Positions 36,590 through 45,166 of a stretch of 64,000 nucleotides of DNA are shown piece after piece (position 1 is the first letter of the stretch; each line of letters starts with the position of its first letter). The translations under genes and the position numbers were made by a program. The stretch lies in assembly GCA_035235625.1 (NCBI GenBank), contig CP141149.1, positions 30,373,753-30,437,752 on the forward strand. Reading direction: 5' to 3'. Below the pieces are notes generated by a model that had not been told where the DNA came from, searched no databases, and saw only the letters and a program-made list of their open reading frames with translations. Origin of the DNA: Saururus chinensis. Lineage: Eukaryota; Streptophyta; Magnoliopsida; Piperales; Saururaceae.

Positions 36590-36808
36590 CCAAAAAAATG
36601 AAACAGAAGCGGCTCGACGTGGGTAGCAGCGGGCTAGACCAAAGCGGCGGCAGACTGATGTCGGCGGCGGCGGAATGAGGTCGACGGCGGCGGGCTGGGC
36701 GGTGGCGGCGAGATTGGCAGCGTCTGAACGTCGGCAGAAGTGGCGGAGCGAAAACAACACACTGGAACGCAACGGGAGGCGGAGCGGAGTTGCGGATATA
36801 ACGACGAT
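36590..36808. other. GC-rich CGG-repeat leader between transposase and right TIR
   Basis: Just inside the right TIR, upstream of the transposase start, is a CGG/GGC-rich stretch (for example GTCGGCGGCGGCGGAATGAG) unlike the AT-rich sequence around it. It may be the transposase promoter/leader or a captured piece of host DNA. No host gene could be recognised. Confidence 0.35.
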
Positions 36809-37170
36809 GATTTCGTCGTTCAGAACGACGAAATCAGTGTCCTCCCACGACCGAACCCGAAATAACACAAGTGTGGTAGTTTCGTCGTTCAGAATGACGA
36901 AATTAGCTTAAGTTAATTTTGTCGTTCTGAACGACGAAACCGGGTCAAGTAATATAAGGTTTCATCGTTTAGAACGACGAAATCGTATTTAAGCCAATTT
37001 TGTCGTTCTAAACGAAGAAATCAACTTAAAAAATATAAAAAAGTTACCGCCGGCCAAACTACTTGGCAAAGGCCAAGATGGCAAAAACGAACACCACTTT
37101 AGGAAATATTTCCCAAAGTGGTATATTTTGGTAATTATTATTTTTTAATTATTATTTTAATAAATTTCCC
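36809..37170. repeat. MULE right terminal inverted repeat
   Basis: Inverted match of 30687-31033. It carries the same five TTTCGTCGTT/AACGACGAAA units in diverged form, and the 30-bp terminal palindrome at 37093-37122 with one change. The 22-bp GC palindrome of the left end is replaced by a diverged segment around 37048-37085. Confidence 0.9.
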
Positions 37171-37852
37171 TAAAAAAATAATTAGATATTTTTTTAAAAG
37201 TTGAAGTATGACTGTCCTCAACTTACAAAATATAATTTTTTTTTATATATTTTAAAAAATTTTAAAGTCACACTAAAGCTAAAGGATAATTCTTTTATAA
37301 GTAATTTATAAACGTATAAAAAAATACGAAAAAGTTAGTAATGTTGCCTAAGTGAGTTTTTATTTTTTATATTTTTTTAATTATTATATATACACAAAGA
37401 AAGGAAAATAATATTGTTGTCTATTTTAAACATATGTAACTAAAAATTATTTGTCATAATTTTCTTATTTCATAGTGACTATAGTCAAATGTTCAATATG
37501 CAGTTGTAATACTTGTTAAAATATATTTAATAATATTTAATACTAAAAGCATATATATAGTCTCGTTTATATAAGCTCAGGCTATATAGTCTCATTTATA
37601 TGAGCTCGGGCTTACCCACGCCTATGTGCGCCCGGGCTTAATAAACTAGGGTTTGTCCTTCTAATCTTATATTTTTTTAAAAGTATTTTTAAGTATACTA
37701 ATGTGATATTATGTTTACCCTCCGTTATATATTTTTAGCTCAATTTAATTTTTCAATTTAACAAATTTTAGTTCATCTTCAAAATTCAAATGAAACTATT
37801 AATTTAAGATAAAAAATTATATTAATTTTTGTGTTTTTAATATTTTTTTTAA

Positions 37853-37855
<3 letters not shown>

Positions 37856-37892
<37 letters not shown>
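37856..37892. repeat. (AT)n microsatellite
   Basis: An uninterrupted run of alternating AT of about 35 bp, in the AT-rich right part of the transposon nest. Confidence 0.9.
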
Positions 37893-37895
<3 letters not shown>

Positions 37896-37950
37896 TTACA
37901 ATTTAATAAAAATATATATTAATTTTTTTTATAAGTTTGGGTTTATGTAC

Positions 37951-38212
37951 GTGATGCCATCAGGTCGGGTTTTGTCAAATCCGAACCCGATACCACGTAA
38001 AAAAACTGTAACTTAAACCCAACCCTTTTGACCCAAATAAAATAAAAAAATATTTTTTAAATATTTTTTAAATTTTTTTAAAAAATAATATTAAAAAAAT
38101 ATAAAAAATTTTAAATTTTATATTTATATTCAGGTCGGGTTGGATCACTTAAAACTTGAACCCGCTATTCGGGTTAATATTTAAAAACTAAACCCGACCC
38201 AAGCGGCATCAC
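37951..38212. mobile_element. MITE-like element with GTGATGCC termini
   Basis: The left end GTGATGCCATCAGGTCGGGT and the right end complement GTGATGCCGCTTGGGTCGGG are terminal inverted repeats of about 23 bp. The interior is AT-rich with further GGTCGGGTT/AACCCGA words. Flanks TAC and TAA could be a decayed 3-bp target site. It lies inside the outer hAT-like region. Confidence 0.55.
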
Positions 38213-38831
38213 TAAGTATCTCAACATGAATGAAGACATTATGAACCATCAAATTAAGATCTTTAAGGCTTCAAAATATATTAATTATTATATTTTACGA
38301 GTTATGTAAATTATTAAATAGTAATATAAAGATGCATGATATCAAAAGCAATCGTAATTAAGCCTTAACTAATTTAAATGAGTCTCATATATGATTCATG
38401 TTATTAATCTATATATGTGATTGCATGCCATGTTATATATTTTATTAATCTTAACTTAATAACTTCATTTAATTTTTTAAAAATAAATTAATAAAATAAA
38501 ACTACTAATCTTAAAAAAAATATATTATAAAAATATATTTAAATTAATAATTATATTTATATAAAATATATATTTATATATAATTTTAAAATTATATAAA
38601 CTAATACCATTGAGTAAAATTTTATTGGCGCAGCTTAAACCTATTTTTAAATTTGAATCAAGCCCGATTTGAGCCAAATAAAAGCTAACTTATTTAAGCC
38701 AAGCCTAATTTGATCCAAATAAGAGTTGATTTATTTTAACTTAAATTAAGTTCAAACCAACCCTAATTCGAACTATACTAGCTTAACCAACCACCAAGCC
38801 AACCCGACTTGTTAACCGCCCTCGTTAAGAA

Positions 38832-39489
38832 CTTCAAAAATGATATTATAAATTTATTTTCTCGATATGGATGTTTCACTATTTACTAAAAAAAATACTT
38901 TTCTTTATAAAAAAAACAATTAATTAATATTATTCAGAATGCACTCATAAAAACTTGGAAGAGATGGACCAATCTCTACAATATTGCCCAAACCATCACC
39001 CAGAGACTCAGATTTCATCATTTCAAGCACTCGCAGGTCGAATTTGGACAATTCACTTAAAAACGGGATGGAAGCATTTCTCCTTCCAAGTGGGAAATAA
39101 TGTGATTCCTGAAGAAAAGGGTCGGCACTCAGGATGAAAAGGACATTTGTAGGCTCATCGATCCAAGGGATCTCGACCTACCTGCAAACAGGCAATATAA
39201 TCTCATCATCGCGCCGCCCGCAATTACGAAGATTAAAATTCATTATAGAAATTAACAGGGAAAAAAATAAGCAACAGTTGGTTTAAAATTTCTAAAATGT
39301 CGGAAAGATAGCATTCAGAATGAGTAGGAGGTTTTCTTCCAATCATTAACTGTATCGGAAACTCATTCGTCTTCCTCATCATGCTCTCGCTCTCTCGCTC
39401 TCTCTCTCTCTCTCTGTCGATGCGAAATCAAGGAACGAATTAACCAAAAAAAATTGAAAGTTCAGGTGAGAATGGGAAATTGAGGAACA
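38832..39489. other. Spacer downstream of the snoRNA candidate, no gene seen
   Basis: No coding sequence is recognised. A (CT)n run lies at about 39390-39415. Box-like TGATGA and CTGA words occur on the minus strand near 39130-39160 and 39000-39020, but without a terminal stem or suitable spacing, so no further snoRNA is called. Confidence 0.35.
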
Positions 39490-39583
39490 AACCATCAGAC
39501 GAAAGGATTATCGCATCACCACAAACACAAAGGTATCTCAGATGACCGTCGTGAGAAAGCAAATCCAGTCTCATCACGTGGTT
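39490..39583 (-). ncRNA. Box C/D small nucleolar RNA candidate (25S rRNA 2'-O-methylation guide)
   Basis: Minus strand, about 94 nt. The 5' stem AACCA (39583-39579) pairs with the 3' stem TGGTT (39494-39490). C box TGATGA at 39576-39571, D' CTGA at 39541-39538, C' TGATGC at 39518-39513, D CTGA at 39498-39495. The 13 nt TCTCACGACGGTC (39556-39544) ends 2 nt before D' and is complementary to GACCGUCGUGAGA, a highly conserved segment near the 3' end of 25S/28S rRNA. By the D+5 rule the target would be the first C of that segment. A telo-box lies upstream. I have not matched it to a named plant snoRNA. Confidence 0.78.
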
Positions 39584-39778
39584 AATCGAAAGCCCGATAG
39601 CGAAAGAATCTAAAGAGAAACGAGTAAGTAAACGCACTCAAACGACTGTAAACTCGCATTCCTTTTCGAACGATCGTAATGCGGAGAGTCTGAAGCGAGG
39701 CGAAGGCCTAGCGACCGAGCGCAGCAGTGCGCGATTCGAGCGGCGGTGGAAGGGTTTTAAAGCGATAATGACGACTCC

Positions 39779-39787
39779 TTAGGGTTT
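39779..39787 (-). promoter_or_regulatory. Telo-box (AAACCCTAA)
   Basis: TTAGGGTTT on plus, that is AAACCCTAA on minus. This element is typical of plant promoters of ribosomal-protein, snoRNA and other translation-linked genes. It lies about 200 bp upstream of the snoRNA candidate (minus) and 243 bp upstream of the DUF423 start (plus), so it could serve either or both. Confidence 0.55.
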
Positions 39788-39807
39788 TTTTTCACAAATC
39801 GGAGTTT

Positions 39808-39840
39808 TCGGACCCGGACCCGGACCCGGACCGGGACCCG
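39808..39840 (-). promoter_or_regulatory. Potential G-quadruplex tract (GGGTCC repeats on minus strand)
   Basis: The plus strand reads repeated GGACCC; the minus strand therefore has at least four GGG runs with short loops, compatible with an intramolecular G-quadruplex. It sits in the region shared by the divergent snoRNA candidate and the DUF423 gene. Confidence 0.45.
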
Positions 39841-39894
39841 AGTCGAGACTCGCCCTCTGTGACGTTAAGCAATGGAATGACGACAACGCCCTTC

Positions 39895-39900
39895 TGGGCC
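39895..39900 (+). promoter_or_regulatory. Site II-type element (TGGGCC)
   Basis: TGGGCC lies 130 bp before the DUF423 ATG and near the telo-box. This pairing is common in promoters of plant housekeeping and nucleolar genes. Called from the motif only. Confidence 0.4.
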
Positions 39901-40029
39901 ATCTTTCTTCCCTTCCTACACAGGCATTGTAGCCTGCCAGCCTCGAACTCCGGCCATTTCAAGTTGTCGACGGTGGTTTGGAGCTTGGACCGGGACGTCG
40001 GACGTTGGAGCCTGGAGGAGGGAGCAGCC

Positions 40030-42060
40030 ATGTCCCCCCGCATCTGGCACAAAGTCTCTGGCATGTCAGGTATTCATCTACCCATCCGGCTTCAACTTGA
40101 TCGGTCATCTATTCGTGAAATGGTTCTCCGAAACTTGCGACTGATACTTCAAATCAGGTGTTGCTGCTCTTTGTCTGGGAGCCTATGGCGCCCATGGATT
40201 CAAGCCTCGAAACCCAACTTACAAAGACGTAATTTTGTTCTCTCTCTTCGTTGACTGACCGATGCCATATCTGATTTATGCAATTTTTTAGTACTTGAGG
40301 ATAGTTAACCTGCGGCGCTTAATCGATCACTGTTTTCTGCTTGGACTAAATTGGGAAGGTTTGGGCAACGGGGTCTCTCTACCATTTGGTTCACTCGGCC
40401 GCCTTGCTTGCAGCTCCCATGACCGCGCGCCCCCACATTGTAACTGCCTTCTTCATCTGTTGACCCTTCTTAGATAATTTTTGTTTACTTACCTAAATTG
40501 TACGAGTATGTTTTTTTAGATGCTTTATTTGTATTGGGTGATTATTAACTCGTTGAATCATCTCTTTATTTGTACAGTTTGGATCATTGTTGACCGCTGG
40601 GATCCTATCCTTTTCCGGAACGTAAGTCCACATTCTGCATTTCTCTTCTTCCATCCTGATAAATAGAAACTTTCAATATTTGTTTTAAATATTTTTACTT
40701 TTTAGTGAAAATCTATAGAAGTATAGAACTATCTCGGAATTGGTAAAGTTTTGTTGTAACATTATTTTTCTTTGTTTTTTCTTTTAGAACGCTGCTTTTT
40801 TCCCCTCCCCTCCCCTTCCTACCACCCTAAATTTCAATATTCTTTGGGTTATTTTGGCTATCCTCCCTTATTTTCTCCCTCTTACCCCATGTATTCCCCA
40901 TATTCTCCTTCTCTTCCTTCTACGGTGCCGATGCTGCGGGCTTGATGCTTCCAACCCCAGTGCATTGGCTTTTGTGAAGGAAGAGAAGGAAAAGGAGGAG
41001 GGAGGAGAAGAAGAATAAGAGGAAGGAGGAGGAGAAGAAGAAGACGAAGGGGGCCAAGAGACAGCTTTGCCGCTGCCCTTTTGACCGACTTGTTGCAACT
41101 TGAGCCACGCCCGCTGCCTGGAAGAGGAGAGGAGGAGAAAGGTCGAGGAGAAAAGGAGGAGGAGGAGAAAATGAGGAAGGAAAAGGAGGAGGTGAAAAAG
41201 AGGAAGGAGGAGGAGAATGTGGTGATGGGGAAAGGGTGGGCCGGGTAGATGACGCCATTGCCAGTGACATGCCGGCGACGAGTCCGGCGCTATGCCTGCA
41301 AAGGCTCCGACTCTGGCACTGGCTCTGGCTCTGGCTCTGGCTCTCCCACGAGTGTGGGATGAGTGGGGTTGAGTGCGAAACCTTTGGTCCAATGTTGACT
41401 AATAGGGGTAGAGCTGCCCTTTTGCCCAACAGACGGAAGACAAGAGGAGTGGTTTAGCTGCTGCTAACGACCTCTTCAACACCGAACCAGACAGGAGACA
41501 AGGGTACTGTCCATTCTACTTAGTTATTAAACACATTCGCTAGTCACCTAGGTTTTAATCACTCAAAACCAGCCTTTATTCTAAAATAGTTTAACATATG
41601 AAAACCTGCCTAACAGGCTAACACTCATTTGAACAGAGAAAACGTCCTACTCCTATTTGTCAATGTTGAACCTGAGCCTATATTGTCTGAGGTCTACTAT
41701 TTTGTATAGGTTTACTTATTATACCCTTCTTTATATCCCTCAAGCCAGATGCTGTTTATATTTTCAATCATGAACCTGGCAAGCTACAAGATTATTGATT
41801 CTGATGGTCTGTATATTTTCTCTTCATTACAGCAGAAGAGTTAGTTTTTGTTTTGACTAGCTCAATGAGGGGAAAGCTTGTTGTAGAGTGACAACTGAAG
41901 CAGGTGATTTGGGATATTTTTAACAGTCAAATTTGGGAATTTTGTTTGAGATTTTTGCAGGTGCTACACTGTTGCTTATCTTGAAGACAGAAAATATGGT
42001 TTTCTCGCTCCTTTTGGTGGCTTTGCATTAATTGCTGCGTGGGGCAGCCTCTGTTTCTGA
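40030..42060 (+). CDS. DUF423/UPF0382 (TMEM256-like) small membrane protein, 5 exons
   Basis: Conserved small integral membrane protein of unknown biochemical role, found from bacteria (YgdD) to plants and animals (TMEM256). Exons 40030-40069, 40158-40228, 40359-40439, 40578-40621, 41961-42060; all GT-AG, phases consistent, 336 nt giving 111 aa, the family's normal size. Visible features: N-terminal MSPRIWHKVSGMSG, the signature GAYGAHGFKPRNP, then YHLVHSAALLAAP, the FGSLLTAGILSFSGTCYTVA helix and the C-terminal GFLAPFGGFALIAAWGSL helix. Four hydrophobic segments fit a four-helix protein. The ATG at 40030 gives the conserved start. Intron 4 (1.34 kb) holds a long polypurine tract. It appears intact. 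Confidence 0.93.
40974..41225. repeat. Polypurine/polypyrimidine tracts in DUF423 intron 4
   Basis: The plus strand is almost purely A/G over about 40976-41050 and again 41115-41225, built of GGAGGAG, GAAGAAG and GGAAGGA words, with a mixed segment between. Such mirror-like purine tracts can adopt triplex (H-DNA) structure. The Ser/Pro/Phe-rich frames on the minus strand are an artefact of this composition. Confidence 0.8.
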
Positions 42061-44541
42061 TATATGAATTTCTGGAAGGCCCAAGAATCCCTGCTGTATA
42101 TAAATTGGAACAATATTCTCGGCTGCATATACAGCATTGCAAAACCAGAACTAAATGTAAGTTTTTTATACTGAGTTAGCCGTTGATCAAATCTAGTTAT
42201 GTTGTTAGAAGGTATCAACACAGCTTTATCATGTTCTCTCCAAAACAGCTAGGGAAGACCTCGGCTGTGGGGTGAATTTCTAGGCAAGGATTATGTATGA
42301 CTCCCAGAAAATTTTCTTTTTTGCATATAGTTAATATCTAAACACACTGTCTCTGTTGCTTGTTACTTTGGTAACTAAAGAGATGGTACCGAAAATCATA
42401 TACTTCCAATATTTTCTTTTCTATAGATAATGACTATCCATTTAGTGCACACTGACTACCTGTTCGTACCCGGGCATGACAAGGCTGAATCAAAGGTAGT
42501 ATAGTATTGCACTTATTTGGATAACTTGTGAACCCGTGCCGACATAGCAATTGCAATTAGGAAATGCATATTTTTGAATCAGAATTTTAAGAATGAATGA
42601 GAAAAATTTTAGAAATTTTAACAAGATAAAGATTTCACTGAAGTTGCAACATCCATGTGAAGTAGGTTAATAGAAGGAAAAATGAGGGTCCAGTCCTCAC
42701 TGCAACATCTAGTCTATACTGGATCATGGAAGGTAGTCAAACCGGCATGAATTGTGACCTGAAAGTATATATTAACAGGGTTAGAATTAAAGTCTTTCAC
42801 TGAGAAGAAGAATATCCAATTGCTATACGCATTGAGAGACATTGTTTAAACTGACGGACCAGACATGGATATGTTTGTACCAAGCGCGGGCCGGAATATT
42901 GTCAAAAGTATTAAGCGTGGACCATAGAAGACATAACGTACTAGTTGTCCAACACTAGTTTTAAATATCAGTTCATTCGGTTGAATCTTAAAAGAAAATG
43001 TTCCTCTGGTTGCGTGATATGCACTTTCCATATGACGCTTAATTCGTAATGGGACAAATCTTTTGGGTATAAACATGACGACACTTGAGTTGATGGCCTG
43101 TGGTCTGTGGTTATCCACGCGATTCGCCCAATAAGCAGAGGAAGCATTGATCTATGTGCAATGAATCTACAATTAAGTGTCATATTTTGATTCTTGAAAA
43201 ACATGTCCCACTATAATAGAATGTGAATTAACAAAACAGCAAGTCCTTCTAGTTGCATAGGATACTGTATTTTCGAGGAACATGGCTTATGCCTTTCTTT
43301 GAGTCCACTCATGTGAAACGTTTCAAATTGGATGGTAATATACACCCAATACTTGAAGAAAATGCATGTTTTGTTTAATCAAAATCCAATTTTAGGGTTT
43401 TATTGGACAAATTCATGGGGAATTTTATAATTTTCCGAGGAATTTGCTTCCAAGATGTTTAAAGATAGATATGTATACCCAAGAATGAAGAAAACTAGTG
43501 AGAAGGAGAAGATCTCCGGTCTCTCTGGTCACCACTTGCTAATGAAAAGCGTTTTTAATGATCTTCACTTAACACGAGCCCAACATAAGGAATGCATATA
43601 GACCATTTATCTATGAGATTGCCAATGCACACGTTGGTGCATATTAGTGTCAATCAATATGAAATATAGATGGTCTATATGTGCTCCTTACGTTAGGCTC
43701 ATGTTGAGTGTGGAGTATTAAAAAATTTTCCCTTAGCTAATGAAAAACTTTATCTAAAACACATTGTATAAAGAGGAGAAAAAGTTATGGTCTTGTCTAG
43801 CCATATCATTTTTCATGACTAAGGTTGGGTGACCAACAATAAAAAATTACTAAATCATTAAAGAAGTGGTGAAGAGAAACTTGGGGAACCATATCCAACA
43901 AGTTCCCATGTTCTCCCATTCCACATGTTCATTGTGATCATGGTGGGTAGTCATAAAAATATTTTTCAAAAGTTACTTAGGAGGGCTTAAGTTAAATATT
44001 ACTCCATTTATCTTACATTTATAGCCCTAGTTTTTTAAAATGAATTAATAAAACTATTAATATAAGACAGATTCAATAGCGGATCCCTAAGACTTGTAAA
44101 TCAGGGAAGGCTATCACCATCAGGTTTCAGCAATAGCCACAAGGAAGGGAGTAATCCTACATATGAATCATCATATGCATCCTTCAATTTTCTTTGTTAT
44201 CAAACGAAAACAGAGGCACAAATAGCGGTGACTGTACCAATGGAGTCACGCAGTCAATAATTAACAACCGAGTAATGCTATTGTGGCGTGAAGATTTTTA
44301 AGTTAGAACGCTACTTCATCACTTTCACACCACACCATTGATGTGTTTGTGAAAGTGATAAAGTAGTGTTTTGACGTGTGAATCTTGACGTAGTTAAAGC
44401 ATTTTTCTTAATAACCACAATTGAGCGTTTACATGCATGATGCAAGGGTAAGCAATTGTGACGGCGCTGTCTGCTGGCTAAAGACAGGAGAATTGTATCT
44501 CGGGCGGGGAAAGTAATGACTGATGTTCGGAGAAGACTTAC
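42061..44541. other. Spacer between DUF423 and X8 genes, with MITE-like pieces
   Basis: The first part is probably DUF423 3'UTR. No protein-coding region was recognised. A MITE with ~45-bp inverted ends is listed at 43566-43713, and a MITE fragment with TACTCCATTTATCTTACATTT sits at about 43995-44075. The missing last exon of the X8 gene should lie somewhere below 44541, but could not be placed. Confidence 0.35.
43566..43713. mobile_element. MITE-like inverted-repeat element
   Basis: The left arm CACTTAACACGAGCCCAACA continues with TAAGGAATGCATATAGACCAT. The right arm complement CACACTCAACATGAGCCTAA continues with CGTAAGGAGCACATATAGACCAT. Arms of about 45 bp form most of a 148-bp fold-back element. 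A related element appears to be at 62830-62996. Confidence 0.65.
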
Positions 44542-45166
44542 TTGGGTCCAAGTCTGTGACTATGGCAGCACCATTGAAATAGCAAGAGCCTCCTTGGTGT
44601 TTGAACTTCTGCCAGTAGCTGTTGAAGGCATAGGAAGCGTGGTCTTTGACAGTGTTGGGCAAAAAGCAAGGCTGCTTCACCTGTATCTTACTACAATCTG
44701 CACCTCCTTTTCCACAAGCCCAGTCTAGCGCTTCTTGCAAGGCATCATAGGGCGTTTGCTCATCAGCTATGCACCATTGTGGTGGAAGCTGCTCATCTTA
44801 ATCAGACAGAGGGAGAAAAGATCAAACAGATAAAATTTATGTTTCTAACATGTCTCACGCACTGCTGCTACGTAAAAAGCTGAAAATAATCAGTATCAGA
44901 AGCCATTAATTATCTAATCCCGACTCGAATTCTGTATAAGATTTCTAATGAACGTAGCAGGGAAGGACGTACTGTTGTTCCATGCAGGATTGTTGCATTT
45001 GGATAACAAAGCGAAATCGGTCTCAAATCGTTCTTCATTACCTTGAGAAGACTGTTTTTCAAGTAATTAGGAAATTTAGAGAGGTGTTGGTCGCCGTACC
45101 TGATTGTGAGGGGACGGCAATAAGAAGGATCACGAGTAGAATCATCCTCCCCGATTGAAATGACAT
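44542..45166 (-). CDS. Secreted X8-domain (carbohydrate-binding module 43-like) protein, 3' end unresolved
   Basis: X8 domains bind beta-1,3-glucan (callose); single-domain members are secreted or GPI-anchored wall proteins, including plasmodesmal callose-binding proteins. Exon 1 is 45166-45100 (an alternative in-frame ATG is at 45145) and encodes a hydrophobic signal peptide (MILLVILLIAVPSQS). Exon 2 is 44796-44542, phase 1, with QWCIADEQTPYDALQEALDW, ACGKGGADCSKIQVKQPCFL and HQGGSCYFNGAAIVTDLDP. Five of the six expected cysteines are present. A strong GTAAGT donor at 44541-44536 follows the conserved DP, where the family's last block (usually with the sixth Cys) should continue in another exon. 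Reading through the donor gives a stop at 44429 and a tail unlike X8 proteins. The gene may be complete with an unrecognised exon 3, or 3'-truncated. Confidence 0.8.

Larger units (their letters stand above)
30687..37170 (-). mobile_element. Mutator-like element (MULE) with TIRs, transposase and PMD gene
   Basis: 6,484 bp. Both ends are long terminal inverted repeats (30687-31033 and 36809-37170) and the insertion is flanked by a perfect 9-bp duplication, TAAAAAAAT (30678-30686 and 37171-37179), the hallmark of Mutator transposition. Two minus-strand genes lie inside: a MuDR-type transposase (36074-33632) and a plant-mobile-domain gene (33535-31302). Both need splicing and both have in-frame stops, so this copy is probably not autonomous. 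The intact target duplication and clear TIRs point to a fairly recent insertion. Confidence 0.94.
29261..38823. mobile_element. Outer hAT-like non-autonomous element, interrupted by two younger insertions
   Basis: The left end TAGGGGTGTTAACGAGC has the TAGGG.TG start of hAT elements. The right end complement reads GAGGGCGGTTAACAAG. Flanks are GTTAAAAA (29253-29260) and GTTAAGAA (38824-38831), a 7/8 match to an 8-bp target duplication. The interior resembles the inner element at 29571-30660: with that element and the MULE removed, 29450-29570, 30669-30686 and 37180-37560 become collinear with 29890-30420. From about 37645 to 37800 the sequence is an inverted copy of 29450-29570, so the right half may be a fold-back or a second family member. 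The outer right boundary is therefore less certain than the left. Confidence 0.55.

Noticed and set aside
39000..39165. Additional box C/D snoRNAs clustered with the called one
   Set aside because: TGATGA/CGATGA and CTGA words exist on the minus strand, but spacing and terminal stems do not fit.
39440..39637. 65-codon minus-strand frame over the snoRNA candidate
   Set aside because: The snoRNA boxes and stem explain the conservation-like signal better than a protein; no family match.
40868..41429. Two long Ser/Pro/Phe-rich minus-strand frames
   Set aside because: Produced by the polypurine tract in the DUF423 intron; low complexity.
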